Source of the DNA: Nymphaea colorata
Lineage: Eukaryota > Streptophyta > Magnoliopsida > Nymphaeales > Nymphaeaceae
Direction: 5' to 3'
NCBI RefSeq assembly: GCF_008831285.2
Contig: NC_045149.1
Coordinates: 10,628,417 to 10,692,416 of the forward strand
Length of the DNA stretch: 64,000 nt
Shown piece after piece: positions 34,275 through 46,420 of this stretch (within the stretch, counting starts at the first letter, position 1; the number at the start of each line of letters is the position of its first letter). The notes beneath the pieces are model-generated. The model was given only the letters and a program-made list of their open reading frames with translations, did no database searches and was not told where the DNA came from. Made by a program: the position numbers and the translations under genes.

Positions 34275-34868
34275 ATGGCAGCGGCAGCATCGTTCCTAAA
34301 ACTTCTTCCTGCTCTTCTTTCCCTTCTCCTGATCATCACCCCCTCACCCTCAACCCTCGCTCTCTCCTCCTGCAACGGCCCTTGCAGCGACCTCAGTGAC
34401 TGCGATGGGGAGCTTATCTGCACCGGCGGACGCTGCAGCGATGATCCCGACGCTGGCACTCGCAGTTGTACTGGTGCAGGATCGCCTCCCAAGGATGATG
34501 GGTGTAATCCGATCGGACCTATGGTGTGCGAGGAGACGAGCTACCCCACTTACGCATGCTCTGCTTCAGTTTCTTCCTCCACCAATGCCACCCTCACGCT
34601 CAACAACTTCAGTCGAGGAGGAGAGAAAGCTGGGCCATCGGAGTGCGATGAGTCCTTCCATGACAACTCGGACCAGCTGGTGGCTCAGTTGAGTGGGTGG
34701 TTCGTGGGTACATTTTTGAAATTTTTTAATTTGATATATCTACTATACGGTCCCTTTAAAAAGAATTTCTGACTCCGCTCTTGAGTTGGATCTGTTGCTG
34801 TTTAGAACAAGCTCGCTCTGGCTTGATACAGATGTTGGAGAGGTGGGCATTCCTTGAACCATAGTTTA
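34275..34868 (+). pseudogene. Kiwellin K3, C-terminal half deleted and replaced by transposon end
   Basis: The ATG at 34275 (CCCCATGGC context) opens a 165-codon frame to TGA at 34770-34772. Signal peptide about residues 1-30. Ten cysteines follow in kiwellin order (CNGPC, SDCDGELICTGGRC, RSC, DGC, MVC, YAC, SEC), then LVAQLSGWF. At 34705 homology stops: 79 bp of foreign DNA (34705-34783) follow, and kiwellin text resumes at about 34785 (GGATCTGTTGCTGTTTAG, parallel to K1 26182). About 145 bp coding for the last four cysteines and the HAGQ-PCRNN motif are lost. The foreign DNA adds a hydrophobic tail (TFLKFFNLIYLLYGPFKKNF). A short secreted protein might be made, but the barrel is incomplete, so I treat it as a pseudogene. 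Confidence 0.75.
34705..34783. mobile_element. hAT-type terminal fragment inside K3
   Basis: Ends CTGACTCCGCTCTTG (34769-34783); its reverse complement CAAGAGCGGAGTCAG matches the hAT end CAATGGCGGAGCCAG (right end of 50575-51577) at 12 of 15 bases. The inner text AAATTTTTTAATTTG is also typical of these ends. Only one end remains, consistent with abortive excision or repair that also deleted kiwellin sequence. Confidence 0.5.
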
Positions 34869-36269
34869 AGTAACTTCCGGTCTAATGTGAAGAATACTTG
34901 CATATGTTAGACAAGTGAGTGCTATATATTGTACTGTCAGATTAAGCGGCTTCTTTGGTGTTCAGTGACTCATGTTTCGCTTTAGTGGTGCATGGAAATA
35001 GAATATGATTTTGTGGAATTTGCTTATATATATATATATATATATGGACTTAAAATTCTAAGATCTAGAATTTCTGAAATTTTTAGGGGTTTATATAAAT
35101 CTTACGCCACATGCAAGTAAATCGACTTCCAGCCTAAAGTTCTAGAGTACTAAACGGAACATGATCATCAAATCAGAAGCAAGGTTAGAGTATTTGACCA
35201 ACCCATGAAGGCCAAACAAGCCTTGAAGCTGTCCAGAGACGTTGCTGCTTGAAGCTCTCTATTCTCCCCCCAGCGAGATAGCGGCACCGGTAGTGATGCA
35301 GTCAAACTTTTTTATAGCAATGTTTTTCAAAACCTAGAGATTGGGAACGGAATTGACTTGAGACTTGCCGAGTCAACTCCACCATTGGCCTTATTTTGAC
35401 AACTTTTATTTTCAACATAAAATAAATTTCATTTGTATAAAATGTTGCTTTTGACTCGTTATCTGTTACATGGAATATATATCACAATCTATATGCATAA
35501 AGCTTTAGTAATACATTTACTACAGTTATACATATATTTGACATAACATGTGGTTTCAGTCTCAGATGTAGGTACATTTGTACGTCTAACATGCAAACTT
35601 AGATCATATCCATAGATGAGCACTTCATTTAATCCACCTCTGACTTTGCACAAACTTCACAAGTCGGCCTAGAAGGTACAACGACCTCTTCCTCGACCAT
35701 GCATCAGTTGGGAGTTCCTCTATCCTATTTCAGCAAGTTTGTCATTTGGATGAGGGCATTTTAGTCAGTCCACGGAGTAACTCAAAACCAAGCATTTAAT
35801 CTCTCCTGACAATTAACAAGAAATTAAGGTTGGAAAACTATCGCATATATAAGTGACTTTTAAGAAGTGAATTTAACAATACCATGGGATGTATAAGTTC
35901 TATAATGAATAATCTACACATTTTGGCTGTCCGTCAATTTTCTAGGATAACCTCACATAGCAACAACTCCATCTTAACGGCACTGAAATGAATGTTCAAC
36001 TTAGGAAACAGAAAACACTAAACTTAATTTTGTTGTTAGCTGTTACGTGAGGGGAAATAATATATTTTACTGGAGAAAATAACTTGTTTTCTTTATAAAA
36101 AATCCATTTAATTGAAAGATGAAATCCTTTATTGCTAACTACTAATAAATAAAATGTAGAAAACCCTTTGTTAGATCATTAAAAACGGTTTCCTTTTGTG
36201 ACTGTTCTATGAGTTCAGGTGGTTTATCCTGTGAACTTTCTGGCATGTGCTGGTCGCCTGACCTGTTGA
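34869..36269. other. K3 3' flank and spacer
   Basis: 34869-35200 parallels the K1 and K2 3' flanks, including (TA)n at 35025-35046. Beyond that, no gene or element is recognised. Confidence 0.45.
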
Positions 36270-36462
36270 CAGGGGTGGAGTTAGGAATTTTTTGTTGCAG
36301 CACCAAACTATAGTTTTAAATAATTTTAATCAGAGCTGAAATATCATTTTTCAAATTTTTTATGTACCTTAAATTAAAATTTTAAAATATACAAGTAAAA
36401 TTTTTTATTTTTTGAAAATCTGAAGGGGCCGTGGCTTCTGCTGGCTCTTGTCTCCACCCCTG
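36270..36462. mobile_element. 193-bp MITE with 11-bp perfect inverted ends
   Basis: Starts CAGGGGTGGAG and ends CTCCACCCCTG, an 11-bp perfect terminal inverted repeat. Interior AT-rich with GGGGCCGTGGC near the right end, as in the CAGTGGCGGAGCC hAT group. Flanking 8-mers (CCTGTTGA, CATGCCAA) agree at only 4 of 8 positions, so the TSD has decayed or never existed. Confidence 0.6.
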
Positions 36463-38799
36463 CATGCCAAGGACTTGAAAAGTCAATTATCTCATTAATT
36501 TGGCAAACTGTTTTATAAATGGCAGGCCCCTCTTCAACACCTGAACTCAGCTGAGTAGGGGCACGAATTAAGATGTAAATTTGTGGTTAAGGATGGTACT
36601 AATCTGTAAATATCTTTTTGTATACAGGTTTTTTAAAAAGTTAGGGAGGCTAGATGCAGCTCTGGGCTGCAACAAAACTCTATATACTGGATTGAGATTT
36701 GTCGTCGTTACATTGCAAAAGTTGTGCAGCTGCAATGGGCCACGCTGCCATTGGTTAAAGGCGATTCAAGGAGAGATTGGAGCCATTTCCCTTTTTCATG
36801 CCTTCATGGTGGAACTTGAGTGGTAAGTAGGACACCCATCAACTAAAATAATGCAGTGCATCCACCTTTTGCAGTATAGATGGGTAAAAACAATGTGAAT
36901 CGAACTGAGAATCAGACATATATTAGCCCACCAGTTTAATCAGCTACGTTACACTTCTTGAAGCTAGTATTGATTAAAGGAAATAATAGAGAAAATAAAA
37001 AATAAATTCAGCGTTATTGTTATCCAAATGGGCACTAATCACCCTGAGTTGACGAAGAAAAAATCCAGATGCGTCCATGAAAGCATTGTGTCTGAAGGGC
37101 TGGAATAAAAGAACCTGGCTTTTTGTTACTCGTTTGGAATGAAGTTTTTTACTCCAAGGAGCTTTTCCTGAGCCATTAGTCGGCCTTGTCAAGGCTATAA
37201 AAAAGGAAAGAACCCTTTATGCGAAGCAAGAGCATTATAAGGAAGCTGTGACTATTGAGACTTTAATGGTAGGCTTTTAGTTCTGGATCTGTCACTAAAA
37301 GTTTGAAATTTTATTGAAGCACTAAAGTTTTTCAGAAATTTTATTTTTAATTTCAATTCCAACAATTCAAATGTCACCTTGAACATGTTTGGTATTAGTA
37401 ACAAATTGTAACTACCTCAAAAATTAAGACAAGTTTATGGAACATAGTGTCTAATGAATCTACTTCAGATAGAATTAATGAAGCGTAACAATATGTTATC
37501 AATAAGAAACGACCCTTATCCAGATTGATGCCAAATGTTGCTATTGAGTTGATGGGTAGTTAATGTGGTTTAAGGGACGACGTCCTTCCATCTGTGCATA
37601 CCCTCTTCATTTTGACGACGTCCTTCCTGCGCCGTCCTTTGTGCCGTCCTTTGTGCCACCCTTGGGCGTCCCCTTCCATTCATTCCTCCACTCGCTGGCT
37701 GTTTCTCTCTCCTGTTTCTTGTTAAAGCCACTGAGTCTCTTCTTCTTGAGCGTTTTGCTGAAGCGGCTTCGCTGTGTGCTCAACGTCGCTACAGCTGCCT
37801 AGGCAGGTATAGCTTGATCTTGTATACTACGACTGATCAACATGTGGATTGGCTGTTGGAATGATCTGACCGTCACTTAAGTGAACCGGCAATGGTGCCC
37901 TATTGCTCTCACGTCCCTCTCTCTCTCTCGTGTTTTTCTTTTGAAAAAAAAAAAGAGGGTCCTTCCCTCGTGTCTCACACCAGGAAAAGGGGAAGAGGAA
38001 GGCAAAGAAGAGAAAGAGAGGAGGTAGGCAAGAAGGAAAGAGAAAGAAGAGCACCGTTGTGAGTTTGTGCAGCCGTGGGTGCAAGTGTAGAGAAGGAAAG
38101 TGGAGAAAACAAGGAAAAAAAAAAAGAAAAACACGGTGATTGTTTTTTTGTGCATTCATTCTTGAGAATAATTTATGCTATTCTCTGCAATAATAACAAC
38201 ACATATTGATGTGTTTGTATTTGCCTCTTTAAATATATATAAAGTCTCTCTTGTATGTGGTTTTTTACCTCATTATTGAGGGTTTTTCCACGTAAACTGG
38301 TGTCTCTTATTTTCTGCATTATTTAGCATATTTTTTATATATATTGCTGCAATATTGGTGTTGGAAACACAATCTTGTGCTAGTAGCCAAGTGATTTTGA
38401 TTTTCAACAGTTTTGTGCAATTTCTTTTATGAAATTGGCTTGTTTGGATTGTTTTATTGATGCTAAAGGCTACCATTAGTTGGGTAATTATTGGATATAT
38501 GCATATTTTAAGTTTGAAAGCATGTGTGACAGCATTAGGAGTTGTTATTGTCTTCTTAAGCATTTTTTTTTGGGAAAACATCTATAACAGTGTTAATGTT
38601 GGAGAGTTCCCTCTAACAATCGGAAGTGACTGTGGGTCACGACTCACCCATGCTGCACGTTGGTATTTATTGTGGAGTGATTTACAATGAGTTTGTTCAA
38701 GGTTCCTAGAATTCCACATATTGGCTGGGGATTTCACTTGCTTTTTGTCCTTGTCAGATTCCAACAGTCTATTTCACCCTAACCCTTCCTTGGCCGCCT
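36463..38799. other. Spacer with possible degraded LTR
   Basis: No gene recognised. The stretch 37854-38718 starts TGTTGGAAT and ends ATTCCACA, has a TATA-like AATATATATAAAG at about 38231 and a GGTTTTTCCACGTAAAC motif at 38281-38297, as in copia LTRs. No matching TSD is adjacent, so the LTR call is weak. 37925-38120 is a CT/GA-rich low-complexity stretch. Confidence 0.3.
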
Positions 38800-38807
38800 T
38801 TTGAGAG
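38800..38807. repeat. Target-site duplication of hAT-1, left copy (TTTGAGAG)
   Basis: Exact 8-bp match to 43985-43992; 8 bp is the hAT standard. Confidence 0.9.
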
Positions 38808-39276
38808 TAAGCTTGGGCGTCGGGCCGCGGGCCGCCGCTGGGCCGGCCCGATATGGGCCGGGTCCGAGTCCGGGTCGAAATATCATGTTATCATGCTCAA
38901 CTTGAGTGAGCCCGGCCCGGCTCGAGATCTTAACGGGTCGGGCCCGGTTCTGACTTTTATAGCCTGGCCCGCCCCGATGACCCGTTAGGTCAGGCGTCTC
39001 CTCTCATGCGCGCAGCGCCCTCCCCTTTTCGTTAATCACATTTTCTTTTCTTTCCATCGAAGGCGGAGGGAGGCATCGAGGGAGGCAGAGACAGGGAGGG
39101 ATGGCAACCGCGTGCCACCTGCTACCAGCCAATCCGCCACCGCGACGGCGCCACCGACTCCGCTCCACCGCTGGGCCACTCGCCACCGCTCCACCCATGG
39201 TCCACCATCACCCTTTTGCTATGTGAAGGTACACGCTTGACGCTGCTCACTGAAAACATGCGGCTTTGTTCACCAA

Positions 39277-39424
39277 ATATTAGACACCCATTTGCGTGTG
39301 ATTTTTTTCTTTTCTTCTTGTTACAATTCTTTCAGTTGTGGACGAAATCAATATTAGACACCCATTTGCATGTGATTTTTTTCTTTTCTTCTTGTTACAA
39401 TTCTTTCAGTTGTGGACGAAATCA
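39277..39424. repeat. Tandem duplication, 2 x 74 bp
   Basis: ATATTAGACACCCATTTG begins at 39277 and again at 39351; both copies run to GTGGACGAAATCA with one visible mismatch (GCG versus GCA). Confidence 0.9.
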
Positions 39425-39954
39425 ACTTTGATATCTACCAGGTGGCGAGATGACATCTACCAGACTATGATAGTTGATTCTATGGTGCCCTATCTCTTCC
39501 AATTGAATTCTGTTGCTTTTCCCACTCTAATTGCAAGTTGACATCTCTTAGCACGTTGTTTTCTTCTTTTTATTCATGTATTTATCTCAACAGTTGGCTT
39601 GATTGTGTACCATGCAACAATAGTTTTCTCATCTTTGCTGGTGATTTCTCTTTTAGTTTATTCTATGGCTGATGATATTCTTTACTTAATCAATCACGTC
39701 ATTTTGTTCTACACCTTTTTTCTCAGAACGTCGTTCCAGAACATGCCTCGAATGTAGTGATATTTGTTGATTCTATAAATCTAATCTTTGAGGAATCAAC
39801 AAAAAGGAAGCCCTTTGTATCTCTACCATTTGCATGTATTGAGCCTGGTGATGATCATAGTCTACCAAATATTGCACTCAGGTTGGTGATATATGTAGAT
39901 TTTGAATTTGCATATATTTCTCTTAAGGCCTTAAATCCATATTGTCTGTTTCCT

Positions 39955-39987
<33 letters not shown>

Positions 39988-40449
39988 CTTACACAATTGT
40001 TTCAACTCAACATCAATCCTTGGATATAATGAATTTGTGAATATTCTGCTTGAAGAAAAAAAAAGTGTTCCCCTCTTTTGGTGTATTTGACTTTATGAAA
40101 ATAAACTTATCTATTGCCCTTTTTTGGGTGAGTTGATGCCTATTGTAGTTAACATATTTTCATCACCTTGAGAGAGAGAGAGAGATTTGCTTTAACTTGA
40201 GAAGAAGTACAGTCCCCTTTAGTGAGTGGACCTACATTGGTCAAGTCAGGGCTTTCACCTGCTGCAAGGTGTTTCCTGAACTTGGACCAGATTACTTTGC
40301 GTTCAAAGACCCCAGTCCTTTATCATATGTTAAGCCTGTCCGGGCCCCTTGTTCTGAGCCATTTCCTTTACCAATTGTTTGGACTATGCTACTTCCGTAG
40401 TTTTGAGTAAGTATCAGGTACCCTTAGTTTACATACACCCAATTCAAAA

Positions 40450-40780
40450 GGAGGAAGTTTGGAAAAACGATCAAAGGCCTGGGCAAGGAGAATGCGGCTG
40501 GGCTGATGGTTCTCCAGTGCTGTGGCTAATTTCTTTCACAAAGGGAAACTAGTGCAGAGCACTAATCACACCCTAATTGTGCTCATTCTTAAGGTAATAC
40601 AGAAGGTGGATGACCTCGAACCCATAGCCTTTTATAAAACCTTTTGAAAAATCATTATGAAAATAATTGTAGAAAGAATGAGAGGGTTGCTTCAAAGATA
40701 ATGCCTTGGCAAGGGGCTTTCCTTAAAGGATACAATATACAAGATGACATTCTTGCGATGCAGTAATTGAATCTGATTGA
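40450..40780 (+). pseudogene. LINE (L1-type) reverse transcriptase fragment nested in hAT-1
   Basis: Readable L1-like RT pieces across frameshifts: NFFHKGKLVQSTNHTL-like text, then VDDLEPIAFYKTF (LINE: PISL-type block), KIIMKIIVERMRGLL, and in another frame GAFLKGYNIQDDILAMQ. The order and spacing match the N-terminal RT blocks of plant L1 elements. Too short and broken to be active. Confidence 0.6.
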
Positions 40781-41035
40781 AGCATATTCACGATGCAGTA
40801 TTAACAAATAAAATTCCTTGCATGAACCGTGTTGATTCTTTTGTTCTTATTTTTATTGCATGCTTCGGGAAGGAATACCTTGTAATGTTTAACTTGCAAG
40901 AATGTTTACTTCAATAATTTTATGCGTGCAACTTCTATTGATTATTGATCTTAAAACCTTCTACGTTTTCAATTTCAATTGGTTTCCCTATGACTCTATG
41001 TTTAGGTTGTTCAAATTCCATTCAAATAGTAAGTC

Positions 41036-42999
41036 ATGTCATCTAGCATTGGGAATGAAGAATGTCGTCCGATGGCAGATGTATAGGAAAATGAATCTTG
41101 TACATGTACTGAAAAAGACGTTGAATCCAAAAGGAAAAGAAGCTCATTAGTATGGAATGACTTCAAATTAGTAGAATTTAAGGGAAAAGAGTTTGCGAAA
41201 TGCAAACATTGTGGTGAACGATTTGTTGCATATAGTAGCAGTAGTACGAGTAACTTAAAACGACATAGAGATACATGTGTCAGAAAACAAATACTTGATG
41301 GAAAACAATGAACTTTGTCAATTGGAGTTGGTGAATCTGGTGCCACAAATTTAGGTCTACATAAATTTGATATGGACACTATAAGAAAATGTATGGCGAA
41401 GTTGACAATAATGCATTCTCTTCCTTTCAGTATTGCAGAATATGAATATCTTAACGATCTTCTAAAGTCATGCAATCCAAGGTTTGTGCCAATTTCTAGA
41501 AAAATACTTACAAAAGAGGTACAATCAATGTTCTTGACTGAAAAAAAGAGATATCAAGAAGTTTTAAATAACCAAGTGCAGCAGGTTTCATTGACATTTG
41601 ATATGTGGTCCTTACAACAGACATTAGGGTACTTATATTTGACAACCTCTTATATTGATACAGATTGGCAATTGCACTCTCATATACTTGATTTTATACA
41701 TGTGCCTCCACCACATAATGCAAGTTATATATGTGAAATTTTATCGAAGTGCATTACTACTAAGTGGAAAATTCAATTGAAGCTATTTTCTGTCACTGCT
41801 GATAATTGTTCAACAAATGATAGTGGAATAAGTTTATTGAGAAGGACCATAGAAAGAAAAAATAATATTTCATTTTCATTGAGAGGGAAGAACTTTCATA
41901 TTCGTTGTGGTGCACATATCATCTATCTGATAGTTAAAGATGGTATGAATGATATGGATGATACAATTTCAAGAATTCGTGACAGTGTCAAATATGTAAG
42001 AGGATCACCAAAACGACTACATGCTTTCAAAGAATATGTAAAGGCAGTGGGTTTGGATGAGAAAAAATGTTTAAACTATGACGTTCTTACTGGATGGAAT
42101 TCTACATTTATAATGTTGAGAGATGCATTATTATTCAAAGATGTCTTTCAACATTTGGCATCGTCTGATCCTAGTTATACATCTTTGCCTTCTGAGAATG
42201 AGTGGTATCATGCATCTGATTTATGTCAGTTCTTAAAGGTCTTCTACGATGCAACAAATCTTTTCTCTACCACCAATTATGTAACAGCTAATCTTGTTTT
42301 TGAAGAAATCGTATCAATTTACCATCACTTGTATATGCATCGTGGAACATCGAATGAACATATAAGGGCATTGGCATGCAAAACGCAGGAAAAGTTTGAC
42401 AAATACTTTAAGGGCTACAATATTCTCTTTGCAATTGCAGCTGTTTTGGATCCTATGTTCAACTTGTCATACTTGAAGTATATGCTTGGCAATTTAGGTA
42501 AACCTGATGCAATAGTGAAATATGAAATTATAAAGAGCACTCTTCATAAATTGTATGCTGAGTACAGAAATATGTATGAGGATAGTGACACGTGTAATAT
42601 GCAAAGGACCAATGCATCCACTAGTACCATGATTGCAACGGAAGAGTATAAAAGTTTGTCTAGATATGGGTTTAAAGCATATGTCAACTCTGTATCTCCT
42701 GTAGTGATTCACACAGATCTAGACAAATAATGATTGATCCAATGAAAGAAATTACACCTACTGTAGAGTTCAACATATTATCTTGGTGGAAGACAAATGA
42801 AAGCAAATATCAAATTCTAGCAAAGATGACCCGAGATGTGTTAGCTATTCCTGTATCTACAGTTGCTTCAGAATCTGCATTCAGTATATTAGGAAGAATT
42901 CTTAATGATCATTGATGTTCAACTACCCCTGAAAATGTTGAGTCATTAATCTGCACACAAAGTTGGATTTGTGATGCAAGCAACTTGTGTGAAAGGTAA
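41036..42999 (+). pseudogene. hAT-1 transposase, BED zinc finger / RICESLEEPER type, inactivated
   Basis: One frame from ATG 41036 (MSSSIGNEECRPMADV) is interrupted by TAG at 41084-41086 and TGA at 41309-41311, then open to TAA at 42728-42730. After a one-base shift it continues to TGA 42913-42915 and on to about 42999. BED finger: SLVWNDFKLVEF, CKHCGERF, LKRHRDTC (41140-41280). The catalytic RNase H-like fold includes LTFDMWS (first Asp), VTADNCSTND (second Asp), RCGAHIIYLIVKDG and GWNSTFIMLRDALLF. The DUF4413-like region is around YHASDLCQFLKVFYDATNLFS. The C-terminal hAT dimerisation motif is NILSWWKTNESKYQIL and VSTVASESAFSILGRIL. The layout is the full-length plant hAT plan. Three stops and a frameshift preclude activity. 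Confidence 0.92.
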
Positions 43000-43984
43000 G
43001 ATGTTCATGTTTCACAGTTTATACATATTAACATAATAGTGTGCTTAAATTAATAAGTATCTTTGTTACAGTTCTCATGATGCATAGCACCATTTTGACG
43101 AGGAATGTTAATCGAGTGCATGATTATTATAGTAATTTTTTTAAGTAATGCTTCATATTCTATGCTGAGAAGCACATGTTAATTTTTATTAACATTTCCT
43201 TTTCATGTTCAACTACAGATGGATGTTTCAAGCTACAACCATGAACTCTCTATTGACGTGATCATTTCTTTGTTACTCTCAGATATGGGTGTGACATCTA
43301 TCTTTGTCTAAGATCTTATGCAGAGACTTGATGTTCATGCTTGCAGATTAGTTTTGTTGTCTCCTATCTTAAGCAGTTGTCCCTTTTTATATTCTTGGTT
43401 GGTTGATTCGACCAAAAACTATTGTAATCCTTACATACTCTGAGATTATGCCTTATGATGAATTGATGATGTTGGTGCTTTTGATGAAGTAGTTTGGCCA
43501 AAGGAAAAATGTATATTATTGATCTCGCTTAAATTATTTCATATTTGAGTTAAGTTGATTTTGATATGGGGCCTTCATCTGCGTCTTTGTTTTTCTTGTT
43601 CTTGGTTTTATATAACGTCCTCTCTATTTCTTCTGCTTATACTACTTGTGTAATTCAATCTTTTATAACTGCACTTTATGTTATTTGGTTTATGTTATTT
43701 GTTATCGGCATTACCATACTTGATTCTTCTCTCGAATGTTAGATTTTATGGAAACTGTAAGCCTTTTTTCTTTTTTCTTATTTGATTTTTGGATCAAACC
43801 GACCCGACCTGGCCCGACACGACCCGGCCCACTAGTTAACAAAACGGGCTGGGCTGGGCCTCATTCATGGTGGACCAGGCCCGGCCCGGCCCATCAATAA
43901 TTGGGCCAGGCCCAGGCTTGGGTTTTGGGCCCGACGGGCCAACCCGGGCCAGGCCTGCCCGGCCCGGCCCGATGCCCATCCTTA

Positions 43985-43992
43985 TTTGAGAG
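43985..43992. repeat. Target-site duplication of hAT-1, right copy (TTTGAGAG)
   Basis: Exact copy of 38800-38807. Confidence 0.9.
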
Positions 43993-46200
43993 TTTATTGA
44001 TGATCATGGTATTATATTATATTTCTGCTTCCTTCACCACCCGCACAGTCTCAGACCATACACCACTGTCATTTCCACTGAGCACGAGGCATTTACTTTT
44101 GAGCAGTGGTGATTGCGCGAACAAGGCCTCCATGGACTTGTTAATGGGACTCCTGGTTGGCCCCCTCCGTGGATCATCATGCACTCAGAATCTCCTACAA
44201 GGTTCATTCTTAGAGTATTTGGTCTCTTATCATGGTCAATGAGAGTAAGATCCATATTACTATCATAGGCTAACCCAGAAATTTTTCATGAATAACGTCA
44301 AAATATGATTTTTTAAAATTTTTATATAAAACAAATAACTTTTTTTAAAATTTACGTATAAATTAAAAAAAAAAATTGAGGCGACCTATGGCCCATGCGG
44401 GCCCTACATTGCATATCGTCGAATCAGCTGTGGGCAAAGTTATGAGTGCTAAGTGTGGCCTATTTCATGATCTCTCTAGGGTGCCCACAAGATTGATGGG
44501 AGATAGATCTAACCTCCAGGTGTTTCAACTGTTTTTCGAACGGTGGGCATGAAACTTTGATGTGTCATAGTGGTTACGAAATTCGTGTGCTAGTAATAAT
44601 GACTACATACCTTTAGTTTATATTTAAAAAGAAAAACTTTTGTAAAGACAAAATTGAAAATAAAAAAAGTAAAAAAGATTTTGAAGAACATCTCTTTTTA
44701 ATCAATTATCAAAATATCATTCTCCCTTTTACTGCATAGTAGCTTCCTTTTTCAGCAGGGTATATAGGTTCCTTTTTCCGCTAGGAGCTCAACTTTTTCC
44801 TCTAAAATGCATTATGGGCCCAGGTCCCATGTCTAGAGCGCAACTCCACTTTGCTGTCACAATGAGGAGGATATTCCTAATCTATTTTAGAATGTGAAGT
44901 ATTGCAGCAACTATTTGACAATACTTGGCACTGACCTAATCAACAATTCTTCAATTCTAGGAGAGAAAGTTGGGGAAAGACATTTTTGTAATTTGTTAAA
45001 AATAAATGTTGTATATAGGTTTTTTTATTTTTTTATTTTCATTTTTGTCTTTACAATTTTTTTTTTTCAATGCCAACTAAGAGTATTTTACTTATTAACC
45101 ATATTAATGTACCAAAATTTATGCACCACTATAACTTTATATAACTAGGTTCCCAATTGAAGGAGTCATTCTAGGCCCAACCTGTGCAAGACCAAGGGAC
45201 GGCGACTATCAAAGTGCTGGCTCTTTACCAGTTGGAGAGCCCTATGGCTTCGGGCAGAAGAAACATTATTTTTTCGAGGACGACGTCTTAATATTAGAAA
45301 TCTGAGCTTGACATTCTATTTTAAGTAGCAGTCTTGATTAGGACTTCCTCCAAGTGTCACATTGGCTCCGTACAGGCTTTATATTTTTTTATTCCATGTA
45401 CTCTATGGCAGGAATTCTGGCGGTCTTTTGTCTCCCCCAACAACTGGTTTGTGGGTGTTTTTTTATTGGCAATGTTTGAATACATCATCTCTCTCTCTCT
45501 TTCTCTGTGTGTGTGTGTGTACGCGTGTGTGTATGTTTTTGTCAGAGTTGGCCAGCAGGAAGTGTAGTAAGTGTCCATCAGTGAAAGTGGGAGCTTCATG
45601 GTTCGTAGTTCTAGAGAATTTGTGATTGCCTTTTTTTTTCATCTTATCTGTCCGGCATAAATCTTTTACTTTTCTTGAGCTAAACTATAGCTGTTTTTTT
45701 TTAGGTTCTTATAGAACATTGCACTAAAATTTGTCACGATTGAACAGAAATCATCTGGTAACAATATTACATCGAGGCCCCACCCCTAACAAGTGAATTA
45801 GGAGGGTTAAAGTACAACGTACACCCAAGGCTTACAAATGAGTCATGATCTACCTAAAATGTAAATCTTCAAGGTTGAAAACCCTTTAAAAAAGAAAGAA
45901 ACATCACAAAATATGCATTCAGCAAGTCTTCAGGTGTCCACAAAAAGATCCCGGTCAAATGAACCATTCTAAGGGATGACAGGAGAAAGTTGCATGCGGT
46001 ACACACTAAAGGAGCACACACTAAATGAGGGAAAGACATTTTGATAATTTATTAAAAAAAAATGTCATCTTAGTCTTTTTACTTTTTTTATTTTTAATTT
46101 TGTATTTACAAAAAGTTTTCTTTTTTAATGTAAACTAAATGTATTTTAATCATTAACTGTACTTTTGCATGAAGATTCGTGCAACAGTGTGACACATATA
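43993..46200. other. Spacer with a three-copy small repeat
   Basis: No gene recognised. A short AT-rich family occurs as 44600-44735 (inverted), 44960-45130 and 46024-46165 (direct), with shared text GGGAAAGACATTTTTGTAAT, TTTTTATTTTCA and CTAAATGTATTTTAAT. A hAT-like AT-rich remnant lies at 44260-44420. A (TC)n(TG)n run lies at 45488-45533. Confidence 0.4.
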
Positions 46201-46420
46201 TGGGCCGGGAAAATCCCGGCCCGGCCCGTTTAGGCCCGGTAATTTAAAAATATATATATTTTTTTTAATTTTTTTGTTTTAATAATAATTTTTTATTCTT
46301 AATAAAGACATTTTATATTAAAAAATGTTATTTTATAATTAAAAAATATTTTTTTAATTTAAATGGGCCGAGCGAGGCCCAAAACGAGACCCGGGCCGGC
46401 CCGGCCCGATACCCACCCCT
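46201..46420. mobile_element. Small non-autonomous hAT-like element with GGGCCGG ends
   Basis: The left part GGGCCGGGAAAATCCCGG is itself a hairpin. The centre is A/T-rich (46240-46360). The right end is GGCCCGATACCCACCCCT, matching the right end of hAT-1 (GGCCCGATGCCCATCC). ACATATA flanks both sides (46194-46200 and 46421-46427), a probable TSD remnant. It could have been moved by a hAT-1-type transposase. Confidence 0.6.

Larger units (their letters stand above)
38808..43984 (+). mobile_element. hAT-1: complete-ended 5.2-kb hAT element with dead transposase
   Basis: Left end TAAGCTTGGGCGTCGGGCC and right end, reversed, TAAGGATGGGCATCGGGCC form an imperfect terminal inverted repeat with only three mismatches in 19. 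Both ends continue into GGGCCGGCCC-rich subterminal DNA (38818-38990 and 43795-43975). A perfect 8-bp TSD TTTGAGAG flanks it. The + strand carries a BED-finger transposase at 41036-42999. The 5' part before the transposase contains a 74-bp tandem duplication (39277-39424), a (TG)(TA) run (39959-39988) and a nested LINE fragment (about 40450-40780). Confidence 0.92.

Noticed and set aside
36581-36826. Open stretch with LCSCNGPRC, recalling the kiwellin CNGPC motif
   Set aside because: No signal peptide, no further kiwellin cysteines and no flank similarity; probably chance.
36880-36930. GAATCGAACT-type text suggesting a reversed tRNA
   Set aside because: No cloverleaf could be drawn; no acceptor stem or box A.
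37854-38725. TTGGC at 37849-37853 and 38721-38725 as TSD of a solo copia LTR
   Set aside because: The right copy is two bases away from the expected CA end, so the TSD is not clean; kept only as a weak LTR suggestion.
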